The notes under the pieces: model-generated | Told to the model about the DNA's origin: nothing | The model's database searches: none | What the model saw: only the letters and a program-made list of their open reading frames with translations | Origin: Sterolibacterium sp. | Lineage (GTDB): Bacteria > Pseudomonadota > Gammaproteobacteria > Burkholderiales > Rhodocyclaceae | Reading direction: 5' to 3' | Length of the DNA: 64,000 nt | Assembly (NCBI GenBank): GCA_018061005.1 | Contig: JAGOVA010000002.1 | Location: 1 to 64,000 of the forward strand | In this document: piece by piece, positions 13,672 to 22,209 of the stretch | Position numbering within the stretch: the stretch's first letter is position 1 | How the letters are laid out: each line of letters starts with the position of its first letter | Translations under genes and position numbers: made by a program

Positions 13672-15348
13672 ATGCTGCGCCGTCTGTACATCCGCGACTT
13701 CGTCATCGTTGACCGCCTCGAACTCGAATTCGACGCCGGCTTCACCACCCTCACCGGTGAAACCGGTGCGGGCAAATCCATCCTCATCGACGCGCTCTCT
13801 CTCGCCCTGGGCGAACGTGCCGAAACCGGCTGCGTGCGCAATGGTGCAGAACGCGCCGAAATCAGCGCCACCTTCGATCTGCCATCCGCTCCAGCCCACC
13901 CGCTGACCCGCTGGTTGCACACCCATGATTTCGCTGCCGATGGCGAATGCCTGCTGCGTCGCATCGTCGAAACCAATGGCCGCTCACGCGCCTACATCAA
14001 CGGTGCCCCCGCCACCCTCACGCAACTGCGCGAAGCCGCCGAATTCCTCTGCGACATCCACGGCCAGCACGCCCACCATTCCCTGATGCGCGCCGAAGCC
14101 CAGCGCGAACTACTCGACCAGCACGCCGGGCTGACCGCACTAGCACACGAAACCAGCGAAAAATACCGTCACTGGCAACACCTGCAAAACGCACTGGAAA
14201 ACGCCGAACGTGACATCGCCGCCACCCTGCGCGAACGCGAATCGCTCGAATGGCAAGTCAAAGAACTACAAACCCTCGCCTTTGAACCCACCCAATGGCA
14301 AGAAGACACCCAGGAACACCGCCGCCTCGCGCATGCCGCCAGCCTCATCGAAGGCGTGGGCAGCAGCCTCGCCCAACTTGAAGACGACGACCAGGCACTC
14401 AGCCCCCAGCTCGACCAACTCATCCATCGCCTGCACGATCTCCTCGAATACGACCACGAACTGACCGAAACCCTCGAACTCCTCGGCAACGCCCAGATCC
14501 AGCTCCAGGAAGCCGGCCACGCCCTGCGCCACTACCAACGGCGGCTCGACATCGACCCGCAACGTCTGAGCGAACTCGAAACCCGCATCGCCAGCGTCAC
14601 CCAGATGGCACGTAAACAGCATGTCAGCCTCGACGAACTACCCGGGCTGCTGAGCCGCCAGCAAGCACGTCTCGACGAACTCACCCTGCTCACCGACAGT
14701 GCCGAGCTCGCCCGGCAAGCCGCCGCCGCCCAGGCCGAATACCTCACCGTCGCCCAACAACTCACCCAAGGCCGCCACCACACCGCCCAACAACTCAGCC
14801 AGCAAATCACCGCCGCCATACAACAACTGGCCATGAGCGGCGGCCGCTTTGAAATCCAGCTCACCCCGCTGGCCAGCGGCAACGCACACGGCCTCGAAAC
14901 CATCGAATTCCAGGTCACCGCCAATGCCGGCCAACCCCCGCGCGCCATCGCCAAAGTCGCCTCCGGCGGCGAACTCTCCCGCATCGGCCTGGCCATCCAG
15001 GTCATCGCCAGCCAGGCCACGCAAACCCCCACCCTGATCTTCGACGAAGTTGACGTCGGCATCGGTGGCCGCGTCGCCGAAATCGTCGGCCGCCTGCTGC
15101 ACGACCTCGGTCGCAGCCATCAAGTCCTCTGCGTCACCCATCTCCCGCAAGTCGCCGCCTGCGCCGACTCGCAATGGAACATCGCCAAAGAAGAACACAA
15201 CGGCCACACCCTCTCGCACGTCACCCCCCTCGACCACCCCGCCCGCATCAACGAAATCGCCCGCATGCTCGGCGGCGTCAAAATCACCGAAACCACCAAA
15301 CGCCACGCCACCGAAATGCTCGAAAACCCCATGGGGTCAGGTCTTTAA
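13672..15348 (+). CDS. recN: DNA repair ATPase RecN, C-terminal tail supplied by a repeat arm
   Basis: 558 aa, an SMC-like protein acting in double-strand-break repair. The N-terminal LYIRDFVIVDRLELEF and Walker A GETGAGKS (about 29-36) are followed by a long central coiled coil. VASGGELSRIGLAIQV is the ABC signature and TLIFDEVDVGIGGRVAE the Walker B/D-loop. The conserved C-terminus ITETTKRHATEML is present. The last residues, PMGSGL, and the TAA stop are encoded by the left arm of a 65-bp palindrome (15331-15395), so the native stop has been replaced. The enzyme should still work because all conserved motifs lie upstream. Confidence 0.95.
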   Translation: MLRRLYIRDFVIVDRLELEFDAGFTTLTGETGAGKSILIDALSLALGERAETGCVRNGAERAEISATFDLPSAPAHPLTRWLHTHDFAADGECLLRRIVETNGRSRAYINGAPATLTQLREAAEFLCDIHGQHAHHSLMRAEAQRELLDQHAGLTALAHETSEKYRHWQHLQNALENAERDIAATLRERESLEWQVKELQTLAFEPTQWQEDTQEHRRLAHAASLIEGVGSSLAQLEDDDQALSPQLDQLIHRLHDLLEYDHELTETLELLGNAQIQLQEAGHALRHYQRRLDIDPQRLSELETRIASVTQMARKQHVSLDELPGLLSRQQARLDELTLLTDSAELARQAAAAQAEYLTVAQQLTQGRHHTAQQLSQQITAAIQQLAMSGGRFEIQLTPLASGNAHGLETIEFQVTANAGQPPRAIAKVASGGELSRIGLAIQVIASQATQTPTLIFDEVDVGIGGRVAEIVGRLLHDLGRSHQVLCVTHLPQVAACADSQWNIAKEEHNGHTLSHVTPLDHPARINEIARMLGGVKITETTKRHATEMLENPMGSGL

Positions 15349-15395
15349 TTATCACATTTTGTCAAAAAATGTGATAATTAAAGACCTGACCCCAT
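15331..15395. repeat. Perfect palindrome of the RAYT-linked repeat family (recN/RAYT junction)
   Basis: Two 30-nt arms (15331-15360 and 15366-15395), exact reverse complements, separated by GTCAA. The left arm begins ATGGGGTCAGG and ends TTATCACATTTT. It encodes the end of recN and its stop codon, and the right arm ends 12 bp before the RAYT start codon. Confidence 0.97.
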
Positions 15396-15407
15396 TAAGG
15401 AAATCGC

Positions 15408-16253
15408 ATGGCACGCCCGCTCAGGCTCGAATTTCCCGGTGCGCTGTATCACGTCACCTCACGCGGCAACGCGCAACAGGCGATTTTTCTGGATGACGAT
15501 GACCGCACCTCGTTTCTCGAAGAACTCATCCGCACCATCCAACGCTTTCACTGGATCTGCTACGGCTACTGCCTGATGGACAACCACTACCATCTGATCC
15601 TCGAAACCCCCGAAGCCAATCTCTCACGCGGCATGCGCCAGCTGAACGGCATCTACACCCAACGTCACAACCACCGGCACACCCGGGTCGGCCATGTGTT
15701 TCAAGGGCGTTACAAAGCCATCCTTGTCGAACGCGACAGCCATCTACTCGAACTGGCGCGTTACGTCGTCCTCAACCCGGTGCGCGCCGGCCTATGCGCC
15801 ACCGCCGAAGCGCACCCCTGGAGCAGCTATTGCGCCACCGCCGGGCTGACCGACTGCCCCACCTGGCTCGCCGCAGAACGCCTGCTGGAACACTTCGGCA
15901 CACACCGCGCACAAACCCTCCCGGCATATCAGCAATTCGTGCTCGAAGGCCAGGCATCCCAGCCCTGGAAACAACTCAAAGGACAAGTCTTTCTAGGCAG
16001 CGAAGGCTTCATCCACCGCATGCAAGCACTTGCCCAACAACCCGGCAACCCCGAAGAAATCCCCAGCCCCCAACGCCACGCCGGACGCCCCGCACTCGAC
16101 AACCTGTTCCCCAGCACCCCCAAGCCCGACAAAGCCACCCGCAACCAGGCCATCCGCCTGGCCTGCCTCGAACACGGCTACAGCTTCACCGAAACCGCCC
16201 GCCACACCGGCCTGCACTACACATCGATCAGCAGGATCGTCAACGAAACCTGA
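15408..16253 (+). CDS. REP-associated tyrosine transposase (RAYT, Y1/IS200-like)
   Basis: 281 aa. The N-terminus (MARPLRLEFPGALYHVTSRGN) is typical of TnpA_REP proteins. The HUH pair is HYH in CLMDNHYHLILE (about residues 60-62). GHVFQGRYKAILVE and the candidate nucleophile Tyr in LARYVVLNPVRAG (about residue 119) follow. A C-terminal extension (RLACLEHGYSFTETARHTGL) looks like a helix-turn-helix found in the larger RAYTs. These single-strand nucleases act on REP palindromes. Here a perfect palindrome of a family with many copies in the window sits immediately upstream, so this is the best candidate for the enzyme that recognises it. AAGG lies about eight bases before the ATG. Confidence 0.92.
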   Translation: MARPLRLEFPGALYHVTSRGNAQQAIFLDDDDRTSFLEELIRTIQRFHWICYGYCLMDNHYHLILETPEANLSRGMRQLNGIYTQRHNHRHTRVGHVFQGRYKAILVERDSHLLELARYVVLNPVRAGLCATAEAHPWSSYCATAGLTDCPTWLAAERLLEHFGTHRAQTLPAYQQFVLEGQASQPWKQLKGQVFLGSEGFIHRMQALAQQPGNPEEIPSPQRHAGRPALDNLFPSTPKPDKATRNQAIRLACLEHGYSFTETARHTGLHYTSISRIVNET

Positions 16254-16301
16254 AACCCTGAGAATCCCAACTATTCAATCCCTGGAAACCCCAGCCACTC
16301 C

Positions 16302-16452
16302 CGTCATTCCCGCGCAGGCGGGAATCCATAACCTGCGAGCCCCACGGCGCGAGGCTGGCTCCCCGCCTGCACGGAGATGACTCACGTTGCTGACCATTCT
16401 TGCCGATCAGGCATTTGCACCCAAAATGTGATAATTAAAGACCTGACCCCAT
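16302..16452 (+). repeat. Composite repeat copy 1 (REP palindromes plus single arm)
   Basis: A ~151-bp element: GC-rich palindrome, AACCTGCGAG linker, a second hairpin (CCCCGCCTGCACGG), TGCTGACCATTC, and a terminal arm ending GACCTGACCCCAT. Nearly identical copies are at 16917-17066 and 18003-18153, all followed by CTTT. Confidence 0.92.
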
Positions 16453-16454
16453 CT

Positions 16455-16601
16455 TTTTGGATCGAACAGGAAGAAGAACGCAGTCGTCTGACTCATGAAG
16501 CACTCGAAGATGTCGATACCGGCCATGTCATCGATCATCAAGCCGTGCAAGCCTGGGCCGATAGTTTGAACACAGACCATCCGCTACCGATACCGCGATG
16601 A
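16455..16601 (+). pseudogene. Truncated antitoxin remnant (ribbon-helix-helix/CopG-type, parD-like)
   Basis: The open frame reads FWIEQEEERSRLTHEALEDV then DTGHVIDHQAVQAWADSL and ends LPIPR, stopping at 16601. The C-terminal half resembles antitoxins of the RHH family paired with ParE/RelE toxins (VIDHQAVQAWADSL is characteristic). The N-terminal DNA-binding domain, about 45 residues, is missing: the arm of composite repeat 1 ends at 16452 and the homology begins at 16455. The stop codon overlaps the ATG of the following toxin remnant, the normal arrangement for such operons. No promoter or start codon of its own is seen. Likely non-functional. Confidence 0.7.
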
Positions 16602-16877
16602 TGGAATTGAAGTGGGGCCAGCAAAGGGCTATCCGATCTGGCTCGACTGCATGATTTTCTGGCATCAGTGAATCCGGCGGCAGCGGCACGCATCGTCCGG
16701 TTGCTAACGGCTGCACCGTCAAGCCTGCGTGGCAACCCGCGGATCGGCGAGCGCCTGGAAGAATTCGAACCACGCGAGGTGCGTCGCATCTTCATCGGCA
16801 ACGATGAGATGCGCTACGAAATTCAGAACGACACCATTTACATCCTGCGCATCTGGCATACCCGTGAAGATCGGTAA
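16601..16877 (+). pseudogene. Frameshifted ParE/RelE-type toxin remnant
   Basis: Starting at the ATG at 16601 the frame reads MELKWGQQ and then leaves the family sequence. If one G is removed from the GGGG run at 16614-16617, it reads MELKWASKGLSDLARLHDFL and continues through ASVNPAAAARIVRLL to YEIQNDTIYILRIWHTREDR at 16877, a full ParE/RelE-superfamily toxin of about 91 aa. The single-base insertion therefore inactivates the gene. The Arg/Trp-rich C-terminus is intact. It is paired with the truncated antitoxin directly upstream, so both partners are broken. A programmed shift is possible but less likely given the decayed antitoxin. Confidence 0.75.
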
Positions 16878-16916
16878 ACCCAATGAGGTCACCCCATCAG
16901 CCATTCCCGTCACTCC

Positions 16917-17066
16917 CGTCACTCCCGCGCAGGCGGGAATCCATAACCTGCGAGCCCCACGGCGCGAGGCTGGCTCCCCGCCTGTACGGGGACGGCTCAC
17001 GTTGCTGACCATTCCTGCCGATCCGGTATTTGCACCGAAATGTGATAATTAAAGACCTGACCCCAT
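16917..17066 (+). repeat. Composite repeat copy 2
   Basis: Same structure and orientation as copy 1, with scattered substitutions (for example ACTCCC instead of ATTCCC in the first palindrome). The terminal arm ends at 17066, five bases before the zeta-kinase stop codon. It separates the parDE remnant from the zeta pair. Confidence 0.92.
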
Positions 17067-17070
17067 CTTT

Positions 17071-17688
17071 TCACGATGGCTCGCGGCCATACGGAAGCGT
17101 CTCGACGACCACCTGTGTCCAGTCGTGGATCGCCTCGTAGACCTTCACGATCTCGCCCTCAACCGTGCGGAAAAGCAGCTTGGGTTCGTCGCCATCCACT
17201 GAGTTGTCGTAGACGTAGGCTCGATCCGCGAATGCAGCTGCTGCTGCGCAGTTCGCGATGGACTTGGAATACCGGGAAATGATCTTGGGAATAGGGACAT
17301 CGTGGCCGCCCTCCATAACGCGCTGCGTTACGCGAGCCGCGTTGATGGATGGGTGGTCTGTGCCCACGAAGAAGAGACGGATGAAGTAGCCCTCATCCTT
17401 GGCACGCTTGATGAAGTCTATCTTATCTGATGCGGACAGCACGCTCTCGAAAGCAATACTTTCACGCAAACGCAAGCAGCGCTCACGCTCGGCCTCGGCG
17501 TGCTTGGCCGCAGCCATCACGGCCTCGTGGGAGTTCCAGTCCCCGTAGACATCGCGGGCGATATTGTCGGGGTTGATGTAGGTGCAGCCCTCGATCCACT
17601 TGTGCTGCAACACCTTGGTCGTAAGCGATGTCTTGCCCGAGCCATTCGGCCCGGCGACGACGATCAGGGTAGGGCGTTGCCCCGTCAT
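17071..17688 (-). CDS. Zeta-toxin-family P-loop kinase
   Basis: 205 aa from MTGQRPTLIVVAGPNGSGKT, whose GPNGSGKT is the Walker A (about residues 14-21). YINPDNIARD, ESIAFESVLSASDKIDF, and KIISRYSKSIANCAAAAAFA followed by DRAYVYDNS match the zeta/COG4185 family. Relatives phosphorylate UDP-sugar precursors of peptidoglycan or other small molecules, and several are toxins. The start is placed at 17688 because the upstream gene stops with an ATGA overlap there. An intact, tightly coupled two-gene unit bounded by composite repeats suggests an imported toxin-antitoxin module. Some members of this family are not toxic, so the toxin call is inference. Confidence 0.82.
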   Translation of the reverse strand: MTGQRPTLIVVAGPNGSGKTSLTTKVLQHKWIEGCTYINPDNIARDVYGDWNSHEAVMAAAKHAEAERERCLRLRESIAFESVLSASDKIDFIKRAKDEGYFIRLFFVGTDHPSINAARVTQRVMEGGHDVPIPKIISRYSKSIANCAAAAAFADRAYVYDNSVDGDEPKLLFRTVEGEIVKVYEAIHDWTQVVVETLPYGREPS

Positions 17689-17891
17689 GCGGCCGTAGCG
17701 ACCGCACGCGGACACGACAGGTGGTAGCGCGAGCGCACTTCGGCCACCTGCTTGTGCAAGGTGTGCATCAGCGCACTGTTGGCGACCGTGGCCTTGGCGC
17801 GAGCCTCGGCTACCACGCTTTGCATCAGGATTTCAAGCTGCTCGTCGGAGGGTTCCCGCGAGCAGTCCAGCAGATTGACCTTTGCATTCAT
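17685..17891 (-). CDS. Putative antitoxin partner of the zeta-type kinase
   Basis: 68 aa, MNAKVNLLDCSREPSDEQLE..., with a strong AAAGGAG ribosome site nine bases before the ATG. It overlaps the kinase start by four bases (ATGA), implying translational coupling. The middle section (EILMQSVVAEARAKATVANS, then ALMHTLHKQVAEVR) is predicted helical, as expected for a small antitoxin that blocks the kinase. No DNA-binding motif is obvious. Short proteins of this kind commonly precede COG4185 kinases, but the specific family is not certain. Confidence 0.7.
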   Translation of the reverse strand: MNAKVNLLDCSREPSDEQLEILMQSVVAEARAKATVANSALMHTLHKQVAEVRSRYHLSCPRAVATAA

Positions 17892-18002
17892 GGCCGGGCT
17901 CCTTTACATGCCGAGAGAATACAAATATGCGCCTTCGCCCACAATGTGTCAATCATTGGAGTCAAAATGAAATCGGGTCCTCCCGTCATTGCTCCCCACT
18001 CC

Positions 18003-18153
18003 CGTCATTCCCGCGCAGGCGGGAATCCATAACCTGCGAGCACCCCGGCGCGAGGCTGGCTCCCCGCCTGCACGGGGACGGCTCACGTTGCTGACCATTC
18101 CTGCTGATCAGGTATTCCCACCCAAAATGTGATAATTAAAGACCTGACCCCAT
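18003..18153 (+). repeat. Composite repeat copy 3
   Basis: Third copy of the ~150-bp composite, same orientation as copies 1 and 2, ending in the conserved arm and CTTT. It lies between the zeta pair and the fliC promoter, and so marks the right edge of the toxin-antitoxin patch. The rest of 17892-18284 holds the promoter of the antitoxin gene (not identified) and the fliC promoter. Confidence 0.92.
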
Positions 18154-18188
18154 CTTTCCATTTTTTCATCTTTTTTTGCCGCTTTGCC

Positions 18189-18215
18189 TCAAGTTTCCAA
18201 AGCCGGGGCCGTTAC
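18189..18215 (+). promoter_or_regulatory. Sigma-28 (FliA) promoter of fliC
   Basis: TCAAGTTT, an 11-bp spacer, then GCCGTTAC; the flagellar consensus is TAAAGTTT-N11-GCCGATAA. It lies about 70 bases before the fliC ATG, giving a leader of about 60 nt. Confidence 0.82.
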
Positions 18216-18284
18216 CTGAATCAAAGGCGGCGACCAATTAACGCCTTGACCGTGTAACTCTCTGACAAATAAAGGAGAATCAAA

Positions 18285-20111
18285 ATGGCCTCAGTTATCA
18301 ACACCAACATTGCGTCGCTCAACTCGCAACGCAATCTGTCCACCTCGCAAAACTCGCTGGCGATGTCGCTCCAGCGTTTGTCTTCCGGTCTGCGGATCAA
18401 TAGCGCCAAGGACGATGCGGCCGGCATGGCGATTTCGTCGCGGATGTCTTCGCAAATCAATGGCTTGAATCAGGCTGCGCGGAATGCCAATGACGGTATC
18501 TCGCTGGCGCAGACGGCTGAAGGTGCGCTGGGTGCTGTTTCTGACAACCTGCAGCGCATCCGCGAACTAGCCGTGCAATCCGCCAACGCCAGCAACAGTG
18601 CCTCTGACCGCGCCGCGCTGAACAACGAAGCCACCCAGCTGATCAACGAAATCCAGCGTGTGGCCACGACGACCAGCTTTAACGGTGTCAATCTGCTCGA
18701 CGGCACCTTCACTTCGCAAACCTTCCAGGTGGGGGCGAACTCCGGCCAGACCATCAGTGTTGACAAGATCGCCAGCGCCAAGTCCGATGCACTCGGTGTC
18801 GGTGCCAGCACCAGCTACGCCTCCACGCAAAACGGCGCAGCAGTCAATGGCAAGGGTCTGAGCACGGGTGATCTCGCCATCAACGGCGTCAATGTCGGTG
18901 CCACGTCGAGTGACGGCGTTTCCGCCTTCGGTGGTCGCACCAGTGCCCTTGCCGTAGCAAATGCCATCAACGCGGCCAACACCGGGGTCACCGCCACGGT
19001 CAATACCACCACACTGACCGGCACCGCCGCAACCGGCTTTGCTTCGGCCATTGCCACTGGCACGGTCAAGATCAACGATATCGACATCGGTGCGATTGCT
19101 GCTGCAGGCACCGCAGTGGAGCGTGGCGGCCAGATGACCGCAGCCATCAATGCCAAGTCCTCGCTCACCGGGGTGACCGCGTCTTTTGACAACACCACCG
19201 GCGCTGTCGCACTGACCGCCGCCGATGGCCGTAACATCTCGGTGTCCAACAGTGCTGCGGTTACCCGCGCCATCTCTGGCCTGGGTGTGGGTTCTGATGT
19301 CACCACCAACACCACGCTCGACCAGAAGCTCAACAGCGGCTGGGCTTCCGCCACCATATCGGCCAATGCGACCAGCATCGCAGCCGGTGATCTTTCGATC
19401 AACGGCGTCAGCATCGGCGCAGTTACCGCTGGCGGCACTCCCGCCGCACAAACCACCGCACTCGCCACCGCGATCAATAGCGTCACCAGCAAAACCGGGG
19501 TTACAGCCACCATCAACGCAGCAGGCACAGGCTATTCGCTGACCTCCTCCAATGGCGCCCAGATCGAGGTTCATCTGGCGGGTGCTCTGGTCTCTTCAGG
19601 TGTTTCGCCTGCCACCAACGCATCAGACTTCGGCCTGACTGCCATGACGGTGTCCAGCCGCACGGTGACCACCTACTCCTCCGTGAATCTGAGCAGCACG
19701 GCCAGCACCGGCTTGACGGTTTCTGACGTCGCTGGCACGGGTGCAGGTGCTAGCGGCCTGACGGTCGGCAACACAGCCGCCACACTGACCGCCGCCTCCG
19801 GGGTGTCGAAGCTTGATCTCACCACCGCCGCCGGTGCCTCCAGCGCCCTCAGCGTGATCGACTCGGCACTGAACCAGATCAACAGCTCGCGTGCCTCGCT
19901 GGGTGCCATCCAGAACCGCTTCAGCTCGGTGGTGACCAATCTGCAGACGACCTCGGAAAACCTCTCTGCCTCGCGCAGCCGCATCATGGATACCGACTTC
20001 GCCTCAGAAACCGCCAACCTCTCGCGTGCCCAGATTCTGCAACAAGCAGGTACGGCGATGCTGGCACAGGCCAACTCGATGCCGCAGTTGGTGCTGAGCC
20101 TGCTGAAGTAA
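18285..20111 (+). CDS. fliC: Flagellin
   Basis: 608 aa filament subunit. The N-terminal D0/D1 region is canonical ([60 protein letters not shown]). The C-terminal D1/D0 ends with [20 protein letters not shown] and QLVLSLLK. The middle (about 170-500) is an extended variable domain with repeated Ala/Thr/Gly-rich units ([12 protein letters not shown]..., [17 protein letters not shown]...) of the flagellin_IN type. It is secreted through the flagellar type III apparatus and polymerised under the FliD cap. Ribosome site AAAGGAG. A sigma-28 promoter lies upstream. It is somewhat longer than the ~500 aa common in betaproteobacteria because of the repeats. Confidence 0.97.
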   Translation: MASVINTNIASLNSQRNLSTSQNSLAMSLQRLSSGLRINSAKDDAAGMAISSRMSSQINGLNQAARNANDGISLAQTAEGALGAVSDNLQRIRELAVQSANASNSASDRAALNNEATQLINEIQRVATTTSFNGVNLLDGTFTSQTFQVGANSGQTISVDKIASAKSDALGVGASTSYASTQNGAAVNGKGLSTGDLAINGVNVGATSSDGVSAFGGRTSALAVANAINAANTGVTATVNTTTLTGTAATGFASAIATGTVKINDIDIGAIAAAGTAVERGGQMTAAINAKSSLTGVTASFDNTTGAVALTAADGRNISVSNSAAVTRAISGLGVGSDVTTNTTLDQKLNSGWASATISANATSIAAGDLSINGVSIGAVTAGGTPAAQTTALATAINSVTSKTGVTATINAAGTGYSLTSSNGAQIEVHLAGALVSSGVSPATNASDFGLTAMTVSSRTVTTYSSVNLSSTASTGLTVSDVAGTGAGASGLTVGNTAATLTAASGVSKLDLTTAAGASSALSVIDSALNQINSSRASLGAIQNRFSSVVTNLQTTSENLSASRSRIMDTDFASETANLSRAQILQQAGTAMLAQANSMPQLVLSLLK

Positions 20112-20145
20112 TCGTCAGGCTGAGTCGTAAAATTCAGTAAAACCG

Positions 20146-20181
20146 CTGCGGCGGGCGTCCCGAAAGGGCCGTCCGCCGCAG
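20146..20181 (+). terminator. Stem-loop downstream of fliC
   Basis: CTGCGGCGG at 20146-20154 pairs with CCGCCGCAG at 20173-20181, with an inner CCC-GAAA-GGG hairpin. No U-tract follows, so it may stabilise fliC mRNA or terminate only partially. It lies in the fliC-flaG gap. Confidence 0.6.
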
Positions 20182-20203
20182 GTACAGAAGAAAGGGGAAG
20201 ACC

Positions 20204-20590
20204 ATGTCCATCCAGCCTGTCGCCACCCCCGGCGCATCCGCCCAGGCCTATGCAGAACAACCCGCCCGCAGCATCGCGCCGCGTGCCGATACTGCGTCCC
20301 TGACACCCAACGCACCGCCCACTCAGGTCGCCTCCGCCGCCTCTGCGACTGCCCCCAGCATCAAGCAGGTACAAGAAGCCGTTCAAAAAACTCAAGAGTT
20401 CCTCCAGAACAAGGCCAACAACCTGGTTTTTTCGCTCGACAAAGACTCCGGCGAAATGGTCGTCAAAGTGATCGATGCCCACACCGACGAGGTGATCCGC
20501 CAGATCCCCTCCAGAGAAATGCTCGAACTCGCCCACTCGCTCGAAGAATTCCAGAACACACACGGCGTGTTGCTCAAAAGCAAAGCCTGA
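20204..20590 (+). CDS. flaG: Flagellar protein FlaG
   Basis: 128 aa. The first 50 residues are Ala/Pro-rich and disordered. The rest is the FlaG domain: FLQNKANNLVFSLDKDSGEM, VVKVIDAHTDEVIRQIPS and EMLELAHSLEEFQ. FlaG proteins influence filament length in several polar flagellates; biochemical function is not settled. AAAGGGG precedes the ATG. It lies between fliC and fliD, as in Pseudomonas-type loci. It keeps its own TGA stop 12 bases before a RAYT-linked palindrome. Confidence 0.93.
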   Translation: MSIQPVATPGASAQAYAEQPARSIAPRADTASLTPNAPPTQVASAASATAPSIKQVQEAVQKTQEFLQNKANNLVFSLDKDSGEMVVKVIDAHTDEVIRQIPSREMLELAHSLEEFQNTHGVLLKSKA

Positions 20591-20602
20591 AAAACAACCC
20601 CC

Positions 20603-20665
20603 ATGGGGTCAGGTCTTTAATTATCACATTTTTCAAAAATGTGATAATTAAAGACCTGACCCCAT
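20603..20665. repeat. Perfect palindrome of the RAYT-linked family (flaG/fliD gap)
   Basis: Two 31-nt arms, 20603-20633 and 20635-20665, exact reverse complements around a single C. Same arm sequence as at 15331. It lies upstream of the fliD sigma-28 promoter. Confidence 0.97.
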
Positions 20666-20700
20666 TTGTTTTGTTCGTTCTTAGTTCTTCATTTTTCGGC

Positions 20701-20727
20701 TACAGTTTTTTCCAGCATGGCCGATAA
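20701..20727 (+). promoter_or_regulatory. Sigma-28 (FliA) promoter of fliD
   Basis: TACAGTTT, an 11-bp spacer, GCCGATAA: one mismatch to the TAAAGTTT-N11-GCCGATAA consensus. It is 34 bases before the fliD ATG and would also serve fliS and fliT. Confidence 0.9.
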
Positions 20728-20760
20728 TAGAGACATCCACGTTCCAGACAGGTGATCGCC

Positions 20761-22173
20761 ATGGCCTCGACTCCCGCTCTTTCATCCCCCGGCTTGGGCT
20801 CCGGCCTTGATGTCAATGGGCTGGTGAGCAAGCTCATGTCAGTAGAGCAACGCCCACTGGCCGCGCTGAATACCAAAGAGGCCGGTTATCAGGCCAAGCT
20901 TTCGGCCTTTGGCTCGTTAAAAGGTGCGCTGTCTTCGTTGCAAACGGCGGTTGGCACACTGACTTCATCAAGCACCTTCACTTCGCGCACGGCGTCAGGC
21001 TCTGACCCCACCGTCTTGACGGCCACTGCGGCAAACTCGGCCGCCGTGGGTAGCTATGCGGTCAATGTGACCCAGCTCGCCAAAAATCTGACGATCCGCA
21101 GCGACACCGCCTATGCGGCGATTACCGACACCTTCAACACCGGCTCACTCGACATCACCGTCGGCGCAACCACCAAGACGGTGACGATCGACAGCACCAA
21201 TAACACCCTGGACGGAATCCGGAACGCCATCAATGCTGCCAGCGCCGGTGTGACCGCCACGATCGTCAATGATGGTTCCACCAACCGTCTGGTTCTGACC
21301 GCCGGCAATACCGGTAGTGCCGGCGCTTTTACCGTCGCGGCCACAGACGCTGGTTCTGGCGGCACGAATGTACTGACCAACCTGGCCTACGCCGGGGGCG
21401 CGGGTGTGGCAGGGGCAACGCTACGCATGCAGCCAGCAGACGACGCTCAACTCAGCATTAATGGTTTGTCGGTCACCCGCTCGAACAATACGTTCAGTGA
21501 TGTAATTGAAGGCTTGAGTTTCAGTCTTTCAAAAACGGGCACATCCAATGTTACGGTCAGCCGAAATACGTCCAGTATTTCCAATGCACTGAACGGTTTC
21601 ATCAAAGCCTACAACGACGTCAACAAGATGCTGCATGACACCACGGCCTTCAACGCCAGCACCGGCAAGGCCTCCATCCTGACGGGTGATGGTGCGGTTC
21701 GGAACATCGGCTCACAGCTCAAATCCATCCTTGGCGCGCAGGTCAGCGGGCTGAGTGGCGGCGTGTCGTCACTCTCGGATCTGGGGGTCTCGGTGCAGAA
21801 GGATGGTTCGTTATCCGTCAATGGCACCAAGCTACAGGCCGCGCTGGATAACCCCGCAATGGATGTGGTCGGCCTGTTCACCTCGAACACGTCCGGCAAC
21901 ACCGGCATCGGTCGACGGTTCAGCGATGCGTTGAGCGGCATGATCGGTCCGACAGGTATCATCAGTGGCAAAACAGAGGGTATCAACAGTTCGATTGCCG
22001 ATATCGGCAAACAGCGCAGCGCCCTGCAGGTCAAACTGACCTCGATCGAATCCCGCTACCGTAGCCAATTCACCGCGCTCGATACCCTGATGTCAAAAAT
22101 GACACAAACCACAAACTACCTTACCCAACAGCTTGACCAGCTTGCCAAACAAACCCCGGCAAATAACAGGTAA
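20761..22173 (+). CDS. fliD: Flagellar hook-associated protein 2 (filament cap)
   Basis: 470 aa from MASTPALSSPGLGSGLDVNG, chosen over an in-frame GTG nine bases upstream because AGGTGA is correctly spaced to it. FliD forms the cap that folds flagellin at the filament tip. The FliD N domain (GLDVNGLVSKLMSVEQRPLA), a flagellin_IN segment in the middle, and the FliD C domain (LNGFIKAYNDVNKML..., QKDGSLSVNGTKLQAAL, LTSIESRYRSQFTALDTLMS) are all present, with a coiled-coil C-terminus. It is followed by fliS and fliT. Confidence 0.96.
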   Translation: MASTPALSSPGLGSGLDVNGLVSKLMSVEQRPLAALNTKEAGYQAKLSAFGSLKGALSSLQTAVGTLTSSSTFTSRTASGSDPTVLTATAANSAAVGSYAVNVTQLAKNLTIRSDTAYAAITDTFNTGSLDITVGATTKTVTIDSTNNTLDGIRNAINAASAGVTATIVNDGSTNRLVLTAGNTGSAGAFTVAATDAGSGGTNVLTNLAYAGGAGVAGATLRMQPADDAQLSINGLSVTRSNNTFSDVIEGLSFSLSKTGTSNVTVSRNTSSISNALNGFIKAYNDVNKMLHDTTAFNASTGKASILTGDGAVRNIGSQLKSILGAQVSGLSGGVSSLSDLGVSVQKDGSLSVNGTKLQAALDNPAMDVVGLFTSNTSGNTGIGRRFSDALSGMIGPTGIISGKTEGINSSIADIGKQRSALQVKLTSIESRYRSQFTALDTLMSKMTQTTNYLTQQLDQLAKQTPANNR

Positions 22174-22209
22174 GCCGTCTATCGCCTGAAAGAGATAAAG
22201 GAGCCCATC

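Noticed and set aside
15331-15395. Interpretation of the long palindromes as ordinary Rho-independent terminators
   Set aside because: The stem is 30 bp and AT-rich in the middle, has no separate U-tract, and occurs upstream of promoters and inside operons as well as after genes.
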